The notes under the pieces were generated by a model. The model did not search any database. It had not been told where the DNA came from and saw only the letters and a program-made list of their open reading frames with translations. DNA of 64,000 bases. Origin: Flagellatimonas centrodinii. Its GTDB lineage: Bacteria; Pseudomonadota; Gammaproteobacteria; Nevskiales; Nevskiaceae. Within the stretch, counting starts at the first letter, position 1. Each line of letters opens with the position of its first letter. The stretch is taken from contig NZ_CP092104.1 in assembly GCF_016918765.2 (NCBI RefSeq), positions 3,398,335 through 3,462,334 of the forward strand, given 5' to 3'. The translations under genes and the position numbers were made by a program. Positions 40,469 through 49,610 of this stretch are shown here, piece after piece.

Positions 40469-42358
40469 TCAGATCTCCGCCCGGTTGCCTTCGCGTTCCA
40501 GCCATTCCTTGCGGTCGCCAGCGCGTTTCTTGTTGAGCAGCATGTCGACGATCTGGTCGGACTGGCCCTCGTCGAGGGTCAGCTGCACCAGCCGCCGGGT
40601 ATCCCGCGCCATGGTGGTCTCGCGCAACTGCAGCGGGTTCATTTCGCCCAGGCCCTTGAAGCGGGTGACGCTGAGCTTGGTGCGCGGCTGCTCCGCCTGC
40701 AGGCGGTCGAGAATGCCGTCGCGCTCGCCGGCATCCAGCGCATAGAACACCTGCTTGCCGGCATCCACCCGGTACAGCGGCGGCATCGCGATGTAGATAT
40801 GGCCGGCATCCACCAGCGGCCGGTAGTGGCGCAGGAACAGCGCGCACAGCAGTGTGGCGATGTGCAGACCGTCGGAGTCGGCATCGGCCAGCACACAGAT
40901 CTTGCCGTAGCGCAGCTGCGACAGGTCGGCACTGCCGGGGTCGACGCCAATGGCCACCGAGATGTCGTGGATCTCCTGGCTGGCCAAGGCCTCGCCAGCG
41001 TCGCATTCCCAGGTGTTGAGAATCTTGCCGCGCAGCGGCATCACGGCCTGAGTATCGCGATCGCGCGCCTGTTTGGCGGAGCCACCGGCGGAATCACCTT
41101 CCACCAGAAACAGCTCGGTCTGGTTGAGGTCGGTGGAGACGCAGTCGGCCAGCTTGCCGGGCAGCGCCGGGCCGCTGGTGATCTTCTTGCGCACCACCTG
41201 CCGGCTCTGCTTGAGGCGGGCGGCGGCATTGGCAATCACCCACTGGGCGATCTGCTCGCCTTCGTTGGGATGCTGGTTCAGCCACAGACCGAAGGCATCG
41301 TGGATGACGCCGGAGACGAAGGCGGCGGTCTCCCGCGATGACAGTCGCTCCTTGGTCTGGCCGGCGAACTGCGGGTCGTGCATCTTGGTCGACAGCACGT
41401 ACTGGCAGCCTGCCCAGACATCGTCCGGGGTCAGCTTGAGGCCGCGCGGCAACAGGTTGCGAAACTCGCAGAATTCGCGCAGCGCCTCGGTCAGCCCGGT
41501 GCGCAGCCCGTTGACGTGGGTGCCGCCCTGGGCAGTGGGAATCAGGTTGACGTAGCTCTCGGCCACCGCCTCGCCGACTCCCTGGGTCCACACCAGCGCC
41601 CATTCGGCCTCTTCGCGCTTGGCCTTGAGGCTGCCGGTGAAGGGCTCGGCCGGCAGCGTCTCGGCACCCTGCAGGGCATCTTTCAGGTAATCCACCAGGC
41701 CGTTTTCGTATTGCCAGACGGTCTGTTCATTGTGGGTCCGGTCATCCAGCACCACCTTCAGGTTCGGACACAGCACCGCCTTGGCACGCAGCACCTGCTT
41801 GAGCCGCGGCAGGCTGAACTTGGGGCTGTCGAAATATTTGGGGTCAGGCCAGAAACGCAGCGTGGTGCCGGTGCGACGCTGGCCGACGGTGCCGACCTCG
41901 GCCAGTTCTTCCGCCTTGTGACCGTCGGCAAAGCCGATGGCCCACTGCTTGCCAGCGCGGAACACGTTGACCGTCATCCGCGTCGACAGCGCGTTGACCA
42001 CTGACACCCCCACCCCGTGCAGACCGCCGGAGAAGGTGTACATCTTGTTGGAGAACTTGGCGCCGGAATGCAGCTTGGTGAGGATCAGCTCGACCCCACT
42101 GACCTGATGTTCCGGGTGGATGTCCACCGGCATCCCGCGGCCATCGTCGGCCACTTCCAGCGAGCCGTCGTCGAACAGGGTGACGGTGATGGTCTTGCAA
42201 TGACCGGCAAGGGCCTCGTCGACCGCGTTGTCGATGACCTCCTGCGCCAGATGGTTCGGACGCTGGGTATCCGTGTACATCCCCGGGCGCTTCCGGACAG
42301 GGTCCAAACCCTGAAGAACTTCAATGGCTTGCGCGCTATAGTTGGAATTGTCGGTCAT
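40469..42358 (-). CDS. parE: DNA topoisomerase IV subunit B
   Basis: 629 residues. GHKL ATPase motifs [28 protein letters not shown] and [15 protein letters not shown], the transducer domain, and the TOPRIM part ([51 protein letters not shown]). N-terminal [23 protein letters not shown] is typical. It is the first gene of the parE-parC pair, divergent from cfa across a 207-bp gap in which no clear motif was found. Confidence 0.97.
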   Translation of the reverse strand: MTDNSNYSAQAIEVLQGLDPVRKRPGMYTDTQRPNHLAQEVIDNAVDEALAGHCKTITVTLFDDGSLEVADDGRGMPVDIHPEHQVSGVELILTKLHSGAKFSNKMYTFSGGLHGVGVSVVNALSTRMTVNVFRAGKQWAIGFADGHKAEELAEVGTVGQRRTGTTLRFWPDPKYFDSPKFSLPRLKQVLRAKAVLCPNLKVVLDDRTHNEQTVWQYENGLVDYLKDALQGAETLPAEPFTGSLKAKREEAEWALVWTQGVGEAVAESYVNLIPTAQGGTHVNGLRTGLTEALREFCEFRNLLPRGLKLTPDDVWAGCQYVLSTKMHDPQFAGQTKERLSSRETAAFVSGVIHDAFGLWLNQHPNEGEQIAQWVIANAAARLKQSRQVVRKKITSGPALPGKLADCVSTDLNQTELFLVEGDSAGGSAKQARDRDTQAVMPLRGKILNTWECDAGEALASQEIHDISVAIGVDPGSADLSQLRYGKICVLADADSDGLHIATLLCALFLRHYRPLVDAGHIYIAMPPLYRVDAGKQVFYALDAGERDGILDRLQAEQPRTKLSVTRFKGLGEMNPLQLRETTMARDTRRLVQLTLDEGQSDQIVDMLLNKKRAGDRKEWLEREGNRAEI

Positions 42359-42565
42359 GCTCGGCGGCTGAAAATCGGGGCGGGCGGAGGCTACGGGATG
42401 GCGCCCCGGCAGGCAAGCCGCTACCCCCGGAACGCTTGCCGCAACCGGCGGCGGGGTCTAGGGTAGTCCTACGCACAGCGCCGTGTCGGTCGCGCATGCG
42501 CCCGCACCCGCTGACGGTCACCCCAAGCCGGCGGCGGCGGTTGCCGGCCTGCAAGGAGGTCAGAG

Positions 42566-43756
42566 ATGAACCACCATGCTCGCGCCAGCGTTTCCCACGG
42601 CCGCACCGGAGCCACCCGGTCCCGACCGGCCGACCCTGCCGACGCCACCCTCGACCGGCTGCTGGAACGTGCCGGCATCCGCCTGAACGGCCCGCGCCCC
42701 TGGGACCTGCAGATCCACCACCGGCAGACCGCCCGGCGCATCCTCGCCCAGGGCAGCCTCGGGCTCGGCGAGAGCTACATGGACGGCTGGTGGGATGCCG
42801 AACAGCTCGACACCCTGATCTTCCGCCTGTTGTCGGCGCGGCTGGACCAGGCCGTGCGCACCCCGGCGCTGGCCTGGGCCGGGCTGCGGGCACGGCTGTT
42901 CAACCTGCAGAACGAGGCCCGCGCCTGGATGGTCGGCCAGCAGCACTATGACCTCGGCAACGACTTCTTCGCCGCCATGCTCGACCCGTCCATGGCCTAT
43001 TCATGCGGCTACTGGGCCGATGCCGACACCCTCGCGGATGCCCAGTTCGCCAAGCTCGATCTGGTTTGCCGCAAGCTCGGCCTGCAGCCCGGCATGCGGT
43101 TGCTCGACATCGGCTGCGGCTGGGGCAGCCTGATGCGCCACGCCGCCGAACACTACGGGGTGGAATGCCTGGGCCTGACTGTCTCGCGCGAGCAGGCCGC
43201 TTACGGCGCCGAACGCTGCGCCCAACTGCCGGTGCGGTTCGAACTGGCGGACTACCGCAGCTTCAACCCGGACGGCCGGCAGCGCTTCGACCGCATCGCC
43301 TCCATCGGCATGTTCGAGCACGTTGGCAGCAAGAACTATCCGGCCTTCTTCGCGGTGGCAGAGCGCAGCCTGCGGGAAGACGGGCTGATGCTGCTGCACA
43401 CCATCGGCAAGACCCACCACCGTGACACCACCGACCCCTGGATCGACCGCTACATCTTCCGCAACGGCCAGTTGCCACTGCTGGGACAGATCAGCGATGC
43501 CGCCGATCCCCACTTCGTGATCGAGGATGTCCACAATTTCGGCGCCGACTATGACCGCACCCTGCGGGCCTGGCATCGAAACTTCCAGCAGCATTGGCCG
43601 CGCTTCGCCGAGCGCCACGGCGATCGTTTCCGGCGGATGTGGCGCTACTACCTGCTGGCCTGTGCCGGCGCCTTCCGCGCCCGCACGCTACAGCTTTGGC
43701 AGCTGGTGCTGGCCCCCGGCGGGCTGGCCGGCGGCTATCGACGTCCGATGGTCTGA
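42566..43756 (+). CDS. cfa: Cyclopropane-fatty-acyl-phospholipid synthase family protein
   Basis: 396 residues. The SAM-binding motif is LLDIGCGWGSLMRHAAEHYGVECLGLTVSREQ; YDLGNDFFAAMLDPSMAYSCGYW, FDRIASIGMFEHVGSKNYPAFF and the C-terminal WRYYLLACAGAFRARTLQLWQLVL are characteristic of Cfa. It transfers a methylene group from SAM to unsaturated acyl chains of membrane lipids. GGAGG lies 7 bp before the ATG. Single-gene unit between parE and the GNAT-nitrilase gene. Confidence 0.94.
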   Translation: MNHHARASVSHGRTGATRSRPADPADATLDRLLERAGIRLNGPRPWDLQIHHRQTARRILAQGSLGLGESYMDGWWDAEQLDTLIFRLLSARLDQAVRTPALAWAGLRARLFNLQNEARAWMVGQQHYDLGNDFFAAMLDPSMAYSCGYWADADTLADAQFAKLDLVCRKLGLQPGMRLLDIGCGWGSLMRHAAEHYGVECLGLTVSREQAAYGAERCAQLPVRFELADYRSFNPDGRQRFDRIASIGMFEHVGSKNYPAFFAVAERSLREDGLMLLHTIGKTHHRDTTDPWIDRYIFRNGQLPLLGQISDAADPHFVIEDVHNFGADYDRTLRAWHRNFQQHWPRFAERHGDRFRRMWRYYLLACAGAFRARTLQLWQLVLAPGGLAGGYRRPMV

Positions 43757-43840
43757 ATCTCGGCCGTTACACTACGGGCCTGGTGACGCGCCTGTGATCG
43801 CAGGCGTGCCGTCACGCCCTTTCCCCAGCCCGAGACCTCC

Positions 43841-45391
43841 ATGGCGCGAAATCGCTCGCTGAACATCCGCATGGCGACCCATGCGGACATTCCGGCCATC
43901 CGCCGGCTCATGAAGAAGGCCTACCCGACCATGGGCGGCTACAGCCGCGACCAACTGCGCGGGCAGCTCAACCACTTCCCCGAAGGTCACATGGTGGCCG
44001 AGCTCGACGGGCACATTGCCGGCTACAGCGCCTCGATCATCGTCACCACTGACGAGGCCCTGCGGCCGCATACCTGGACCGAGATCACCGGCAACGGCTT
44101 CGGTTCCACCCACGACCCGGACGGTGACTACCTCTACGGCTACGAAGTGGCGGTGGACCCGGACTACCGCCAGCGGCGACTGGCCGAGCGGCTCTACTCG
44201 GCGCGCCGCAAGCTGTGCGTCAACCTCGGGCTGGAGGGCATCGTCTTCGGCGGCCGCCTGCCCGGTTATGCCCGCCGCGCCCGCAAGATCGGCGACCACG
44301 CCGCCTATTGCAGGGAAGTGCTCGAAGGCCGCCTGCGCGACTCCGTGATGAACTTCCAGCTACGCCAGGGCTTCGAGCTGATGGGCGTGCTGCCAGGCTA
44401 CCTGACCTCCGACACCGACTCCGGCGGCAGCGCCACCCACATGCGCTGGCGCAACCCGCAGGCCCGCACCGATGTGGTACGCGCTCACTCGGCGCCGGAC
44501 CGCGGCCCCTCCACCGTGCGCGTCGCCACCGTGCAGTACCTGCAGCGTGCCATCGGCTCGTTCGACGATTTCGCCGGCATCGTCCGCTACTTCGTCGATA
44601 CCGTGTCCGACTACAAGTGCGACTTCGTGGTGTTCCCCGAATACTTCGCACTGCAGTTGCTGTCGATCGAGAATGCGCCGCTGAAGCCGCGCGAGGCGAT
44701 TCTCAAGCTGGCCGAGTACAACGACCGGCTGGAAACGCTGTTCCACGACATGGCGCTGCGCTACAACGTCAACATCATTGCCGGCTCGCACCCGGCCATG
44801 CAGCCCGACGGACGGCTAATGAACCTGGCCCACGTGTTTCTACGCGACGGCTCGGTCTATGAACAGCCGAAGATTCACCCGACCCCGGCCGAGCGCTACT
44901 GGTGGCAGGTGGAAGGCGGTGACTATGTGCGCGCCATCCAGACCGACTGCGGCACCATCGGCGTGCTGGTCTGCTACGACAGCGAGTTCCCCGAGCTCAC
45001 CCGCCACCTGGTCGACCAGGGCGCCGACATCCTGTTCGTGCCGTACTCCACCGAGGAGCGCAACGGCCACCTGCGGGTGCGCTACTGCGCCCATGCGCGG
45101 GCGGTGGAAAACCAGATCTACGTCGTCACCTCCGGCAACACCGGCAACCTGCCGCGGGTGCAGAACATGGACATCCACTACGCCCAGAGTGCCATCATCA
45201 CGCCCTGTGACTTCCCGTTCGGCCGCGATGGCGTGGCCGCCGACACCACCCCCAACGTCGAGATGATCGCCTTCGCCGACCTCGACCTGGCGGCGCTGGC
45301 CACTGCACGCGCCCACGGGACGGTGCAGAATCTCAAGGACCGACGCCACGACCTCTACGCCGTGCAGTGGCGCGGCAAATCCGCACCCTGA
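43841..45391 (+). CDS. Fusion of GNAT acetyltransferase and carbon-nitrogen hydrolase
   Basis: 516 residues, two domains. Residues about 1-205 are a GNAT fold (RMATHADIPAIRRLMKKAYP..., YGYEVAVDPDYRQRRLAERLYSARRKLC as the acetyl-CoA loop). Residues about 225-510 are a nitrilase-superfamily hydrolase with the triad Glu in VVFPEYFAL, Lys in PKIHPTPAE and Cys in VLVCYDSEFPE. The fusion is a known but uncharacterised architecture in proteobacteria. A cytoplasmic amide hydrolysis/acylation role is likely; the substrate is unknown. It ends 4 bp before xseB, so it may be part of that operon. Confidence 0.9.
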   Translation: MARNRSLNIRMATHADIPAIRRLMKKAYPTMGGYSRDQLRGQLNHFPEGHMVAELDGHIAGYSASIIVTTDEALRPHTWTEITGNGFGSTHDPDGDYLYGYEVAVDPDYRQRRLAERLYSARRKLCVNLGLEGIVFGGRLPGYARRARKIGDHAAYCREVLEGRLRDSVMNFQLRQGFELMGVLPGYLTSDTDSGGSATHMRWRNPQARTDVVRAHSAPDRGPSTVRVATVQYLQRAIGSFDDFAGIVRYFVDTVSDYKCDFVVFPEYFALQLLSIENAPLKPREAILKLAEYNDRLETLFHDMALRYNVNIIAGSHPAMQPDGRLMNLAHVFLRDGSVYEQPKIHPTPAERYWWQVEGGDYVRAIQTDCGTIGVLVCYDSEFPELTRHLVDQGADILFVPYSTEERNGHLRVRYCAHARAVENQIYVVTSGNTGNLPRVQNMDIHYAQSAIITPCDFPFGRDGVAADTTPNVEMIAFADLDLAALATARAHGTVQNLKDRRHDLYAVQWRGKSAP

Positions 45392-45395
45392 CGCC

Positions 45396-45623
45396 ATGCC
45401 CAAGACCCTGCCCCCCGCCGAAGACCCCGTCAGCCAGTTCGAGGCCGCCATGAAGGAACTCGAAACCCTGGTCCAGCAACTGGAACAGGGCGACCTGCCG
45501 CTGGAAGCCTCGCTGTCGGTGTTCGAGCGCGGCGTGACGCTGGCGCAGCAGTGCCGGACCACCCTGGAGACCGCCACCCAGCGGGTGGAAAACGTGCTCG
45601 AGCGGACGACACCCGACGAATGA
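45396..45623 (+). CDS. xseB: Exodeoxyribonuclease VII small subunit
   Basis: A 75-residue helical-hairpin protein: SQFEAAMKELETLVQQLEQGDLPLEASLSVFERGVTLAQQCRTTLETATQRV is the XseB signature. It binds XseA to form ExoVII, which degrades single-stranded DNA; xseA is not in the window. Overlap with ispA (ATGA at 45620) repeats the common xseB-ispA-dxs order. Confidence 0.96.
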   Translation: MPKTLPPAEDPVSQFEAAMKELETLVQQLEQGDLPLEASLSVFERGVTLAQQCRTTLETATQRVENVLERTTPDE

Positions 45624-46498
45624 GCGACCTTTTCGACGCCGACCGTGCCCGGCTGGCGGCGCGGATGGCCGGCGTGTTGCCCACTGCCACCGCGCATCCC
45701 GCCCGGCTGCACACGGCGATGCGCTATGCCTGCGAGGGCGGTAAACGGCTTAGGGCATTGCTGGTCTACGGCACCGCGCGCGTGCTCGGGGTACCGCTGG
45801 ACCAGGTCGATGGCTGTGCCTGCGCGGTCGAGCTGATCCATGCCTATTCACTGGTCCACGATGACCTGCCGGCGATGGACGACGACGACCTGCGACGCGG
45901 CCGGCCCACCGTGCACCGCCAGTACGACGAAGCCACGGCCATACTCGTCGGCGATGCCCTCGGCACCCTGGCTTTCGAGGTGCTGGCAACCGATGCGCGG
46001 GTGCCCGCGGCCCGCCGTGCAGCCTTGGTTGGTGCACTGGCACGGGCCTCCGGCTCGGTCGGCATGGTCGGCGGCCAGGCGCTGGATCTGGCAGCGGAGG
46101 GCGCCCGCGCCGGCAGCATTTCCGTGGCCGCCTTGCAGGACCTGCACCAACGCAAGACCGGGGCCCTGATCGCCGCCAGTGTCACCCTGCCGCGGCTGGT
46201 GGCCGAGCCGCCAGCCGTGATCGCCGAAGCGCTGGACCGCTGCGGCGATGCCCTCGGCCTCGCCTACCAGATCCAGGATGACATCCTCGACGTCGAGGCC
46301 AGCAGTGACGCCCTCGGCAAGACCGCCGGCAAGGACCAGCGCAACGGCAAGACCACCTACGTCAGCCTGCTGGGGCTGGCCGGCGCCCGCGCCGCGGCCG
46401 ACGACACCTTTGCGCAGGCCCACCGCGCATTGGCCGAGGTGCCCAATGCCGCCCCCCTTACGGCCATGATCGACCTGATGGCCGCCCGGCAACATTAA
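45620..46498 (+). CDS. ispA: (2E,6E)-farnesyl diphosphate synthase
   Basis: 292 residues. Both Asp-rich motifs are present: LVHDDLPAMDDDDLRRGRPT (FARM) and YQIQDDILDVEASSDALGKTAGKD (SARM), plus GGKRLRALLVY at the N-terminus and GGQALDL mid-protein. It makes farnesyl diphosphate from IPP and DMAPP/GPP in the cytoplasm. The ATG at 45620 overlaps the xseB stop. dxs, which feeds the same pathway, follows after 125 bp that include a short family C run (46499-46535). Confidence 0.96.
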   Translation: MSDLFDADRARLAARMAGVLPTATAHPARLHTAMRYACEGGKRLRALLVYGTARVLGVPLDQVDGCACAVELIHAYSLVHDDLPAMDDDDLRRGRPTVHRQYDEATAILVGDALGTLAFEVLATDARVPAARRAALVGALARASGSVGMVGGQALDLAAEGARAGSISVAALQDLHQRKTGALIAASVTLPRLVAEPPAVIAEALDRCGDALGLAYQIQDDILDVEASSDALGKTAGKDQRNGKTTYVSLLGLAGARAAADDTFAQAHRALAEVPNAAPLTAMIDLMAARQH

Positions 46499-46623
46499 GC
46501 GACAGTGCTGCGTAATGAGTGTCGAGTGCTGAGCAAGGCGACCGCCGTGGCACTGGCGTCCCATGATTTCCGAGTCCCCGAACCCGGCGCCACCAGGGCG
46601 CCCGCATTCGTCATAATGCCGAC

Positions 46624-48504
46624 ATGAGCGACATCCCCGGATATGCCCTGCTGGGCCGCGTCAACACCCCGGCCGACCTGCGCGCCCTGCGCGAAGACGA
46701 GCTGCCGGGCCTGGCGATCGAGCTGCGACGCCACCTGATTGAGACGCTCGGCCGTATCGGCGGGCACTTTGCCGCCAACCTTGGCACGGTGGAACTCACC
46801 ATCGCCCTGCACCGTTGCTTCAACACGCCGGACGACCGCCTGGTCTGGGATGTGGGCCACCAGGCCTATCCGCACAAGATGCTCACCGGCCGCCGGGCCC
46901 GACTGGAAACCATCCGCCGGTACGAGGGCCTGGCCCCGTTCTGCCACCGCGATGAGAGCGAATACGACACCTTCGGGGTGGGCCACTCGTCCACCAGCAT
47001 CTCTGCGGCCCTCGGCATGGCCGCCGCCGCCCGCATCAAGGGCGAGCACCGCCGGGCAGTGGCCATCATCGGCGATGGCGGCATGACCGCCGGCATGGCC
47101 TTCGAAGCGCTCAACCACGCCGGCCATACCGGCGAAGACCTGATCGTGGTCTACAACGACAACGACATGTCGATCTCCGAAAACGTCGGCGGCATGCGTA
47201 ACCACACCGCCCGGCTGGTACAGAAACTGGGGCTGGTGGCACCTCACCTGCGGCGGCTACCGCAGGACAGCGAGGAGAACGTCGCCCATCTTGATGATCC
47301 CGGCGCCCTGTTCCGCACCCTCGGGCTTGACTACCACGGCCCCATCGACGGCCATGACCTGGGCCAGCTGACCGCTGCCTTCGACCGCCTGAAAACCCTG
47401 CGCGGTCCGCAGTTGCTGCACGTGCTCACCGTCAAGGGCAAGGGCTTCGACCCGGCAGAGCTCGATCCCATCAAATATCACGGGGTCACCCAGTTCGATC
47501 CGGTCACCGGCCAGTTCCCCAGCAAGAAGCCCGGCGGACGCCCGGCCTATACCCAGATCTTCGGCGACTGGCTGTGCGATCAGGCCAGCCGCGACCCGCA
47601 GGTAGTGGCGATCACCCCCGCCATGCGTGAAGGCTCCGGCCTGGTGCAGTTCGCAGAACGCTTCCCCGACCGCTACTTCGATGTCGGCATCGCCGAGCAA
47701 CATGCGGTCACGCTCGCTGCCGGATTTGCCTGCGAAGGCCTCAAGCCGGTCTGCGCGATCTACTCGACCTTTCTCCAGCGCGGCTACGATCAACTGATCC
47801 ACGACGTCGCCCTGCAGAACCTGCCGGTGCTGTTCGCCATCGATCGTGGCGGTCTGGTCGGTGCCGACGGCGCCACCCATCACGGCGCCTTCGACCTGTC
47901 CTACCTGCGCTGTATCCCCAACATGGTGGTGATGGCCCCCAGCGACGAAGTGGAATGCCAGCGCATGCTGCAGACCGGGCTCGGCCACACCGGCCCCAGC
48001 GCCGTCCGCTACCCGCGCGGCAACGGCCCTGGCCTGACGCTGGAGGCCGACCCCCGCCCGCTGACGCTCGGCAAGGGCCGCATCGTCCGCGAAGCGCTCG
48101 GCCGGCGGCGACCGCGGGTGGCCCTGCTCGCCTTCGGCTGCATGGTGGCACCGGCGCTGGAAGCCGCCGAAATCATCGACGCGGTGGTCGCCGACATGCG
48201 TTTCGTCAAGCCACTCGATACCGAGCTGATCCTCGACCTCGCACAGGAAAATGACCTGCTGGTCACGCTGGAGGACAACGTCCGCGCCGGTGGCGCCGGG
48301 TCAGCCGTCAACGAGGCGCTGGTCGCCCATCACCAGCAGGTGCCGGTCCTCAACCTGGGCCTGCCCGACCAGTTCGTCGAACACGGAACCCGCGAAGAGC
48401 TGATGGCCCAGTGGGGCCTCGATGGTGCCGGCATTCTTCGCAGCATCCAGAAGCGGCTGCGCGCCAAGGACCTCGACGAGAGCGCGTTGCGAAAATTGGG
48501 GTGA
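46624..48504 (+). CDS. dxs: 1-Deoxy-D-xylulose-5-phosphate synthase
   Basis: 626 residues. First enzyme of the MEP isoprenoid pathway. The thiamine diphosphate motif is [95 protein letters not shown] and the [27 protein letters not shown] segment confirm Dxs. The stop codon (GGG TGA) coincides with the first bases of a family B repeat. Confidence 0.97.
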   Translation: MSDIPGYALLGRVNTPADLRALREDELPGLAIELRRHLIETLGRIGGHFAANLGTVELTIALHRCFNTPDDRLVWDVGHQAYPHKMLTGRRARLETIRRYEGLAPFCHRDESEYDTFGVGHSSTSISAALGMAAAARIKGEHRRAVAIIGDGGMTAGMAFEALNHAGHTGEDLIVVYNDNDMSISENVGGMRNHTARLVQKLGLVAPHLRRLPQDSEENVAHLDDPGALFRTLGLDYHGPIDGHDLGQLTAAFDRLKTLRGPQLLHVLTVKGKGFDPAELDPIKYHGVTQFDPVTGQFPSKKPGGRPAYTQIFGDWLCDQASRDPQVVAITPAMREGSGLVQFAERFPDRYFDVGIAEQHAVTLAAGFACEGLKPVCAIYSTFLQRGYDQLIHDVALQNLPVLFAIDRGGLVGADGATHHGAFDLSYLRCIPNMVVMAPSDEVECQRMLQTGLGHTGPSAVRYPRGNGPGLTLEADPRPLTLGKGRIVREALGRRRPRVALLAFGCMVAPALEAAEIIDAVVADMRFVKPLDTELILDLAQENDLLVTLEDNVRAGGAGSAVNEALVAHHQQVPVLNLGLPDQFVEHGTREELMAQWGLDGAGILRSIQKRLRAKDLDESALRKLG

Positions 48505-48690
48505 AAGCCGCCAGCGAGCAGTACTCGCTAGCGAGGGTCAACCCCACCGATGTTTCGAGCACTGCTCGCAGGTGGGGTGAACGCACCGACATGGAAGCCG
48601 GGGCCGGAGTGGATTAGCGCAGTGACGGTTCGCCATGATGGCCAGCGCCAAGGTGTATTCGCGGCACAATCCAACAGCGGTGTCGGCTCG
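48498..48690 (+). repeat. Family B extragenic element behind dxs
   Basis: Begins GGGGTGAAAGCCGCC, overlapping the dxs stop, followed by two palindromic cores (GCGAGCAGTACTCGC at 48514-48528 and CGAGCACTGCTCG at 48556-48568) and the conserved body (GAACGCACCGACATGGAAGC, GGTTCGCCATGATGGCCAGC). Same orientation as the copy at 28881. No coding content. Confidence 0.8.
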
Positions 48691-48754
48691 CAGGACGGTA
48701 CTTCGTCAATACGATTTCGTATGTCGGTTGCAGCGGTTTCGCTCTGCTGAGCGA

Positions 48755-49195
48755 GGCACCTTTCTTTGCTCGTGCAAAGAAGCCCCCGCACGACACGGAG
48801 CGTGCGCAGCACGGTGGAGCGGGAGTGCGGGTGCGTGGCTGCATTTTGCTTTGGGCCCGGGGGGCGGCGTCTGCCCCCGCACCCACGCTGCGCGGCACCG
48901 TGGGGCAGCCGCCCCCAAAGAAAGCACGCCCGGAGAGGGCGCCGGCTGCGCCGGTCCCCGGCCGATCTGCCGTGCTCGGGGCCGGTCTGAGACGACATCC
49001 TGTCGTCGCATCCCTCAGCCGGACATCGTGTCCGGCTGACCCGCTGTGCGCGCTGCGCTGCTCGGTCCACGCCAAGGGGCCCGAAAAGCGAAAAGCCCGC
49101 AGGCCGTGACGCTTTTGCGGTTGTTCCCGTTGAGGGCGCCGGACGGTCTGACGAGCGCAGGGGAGCGCGGGATACGATGTCCCGCTCAGGGCCGG
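48755..49195. repeat. Long GC-rich non-coding element with CTTTCTTTGC hairpin
   Basis: Opens with GAGGCACCTTTCTTTGC and a perfect hairpin TTCTTTGC / GCAAAGAA (48762-48769 and 48774-48781). A very G/C-rich stretch with open frames in most phases follows (typical of compositional frames), a second AAAGAAAGCAC motif near 48917, and GGGGCCCGAAAAGCGAAAAGC near 49076. I associate this layout with long extragenic repeats seen in xanthomonads and pseudomonads; no gene is supported. Confidence 0.5.
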
Positions 49196-49345
49196 CGCGG
49201 CAGGCGGCGCGGCAATCTCGTCCGGCCGGCATTGCCCTCGATCACGAGATCGCCACGGGGCTGCGCCCCTCGCGATGACAACCCCTTTCCCCGTCATTGC
49301 GAGCCCGCTCAGCGGGCGTGGCAATCTCGTCTGGCGGGCAGTACC
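49195..49345. repeat. Family A elements in the dxs-cysG gap
   Basis: Right half of an element (GGCAATCTCGTCCGGCC ... GAGATCGCCACGGGGC ... CTCGCGATGAC, ending near 49279) and then a left half (GTCATTGCGAGCCCGCTC ... GGCAATCTC, 49291-49329). No gene. Confidence 0.8.
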
Positions 49346-49354
49346 CCGAATACG

Positions 49355-49610
49355 CGTTGGGTTGTGCCGCTAATACACCTCAGCGCTGGCCATCGTGGCG
49401 AACCGTCACTTCGCGAATCCACTCCGGCCCCGGCTTCCATGCCGGGTCGTTCAGCCCGCCAGCGAGCAGTGCTCGCTAAACGGCTGTTGTGCCGCTAATA
49501 CACCTCAGCGCTGGCCATCGTGGCGAACCGTCACTTCGCGAATCCACTCCGGCCCCGGCTTCCATGCCGGGTCGTTCAGCCCGCCAGCGAGCAGTGCTCG
49601 CTAAACGGCG
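49355..49610 (-). repeat. Two perfect tandem copies of family B, running into cysG
   Basis: Copies start at 49362 and 49487 (period 125 bp) and look identical over about 122 bp. Each ends with the core GCGAGCAGTGCTCGC (49462-49476 and 49587-49601). The second core overlaps the cysG stop codon (complement of TAG at 49601-49603). Read on the minus strand, orientation is the same relative to the upstream gene as behind dxs. Confidence 0.85.

Noticed and set aside
38290..40536. 748-codon plus-strand frame opposite parC
   Set aside because: Antisense to a complete, conserved gene; low-information composition.
48528..49324. Several 100-230-codon frames on both strands in the dxs-cysG gap
   Set aside because: They cross repeat families A, B and a GC-rich block, overlap one another in most phases and have repeat-derived Arg/Pro/Ala sequence.
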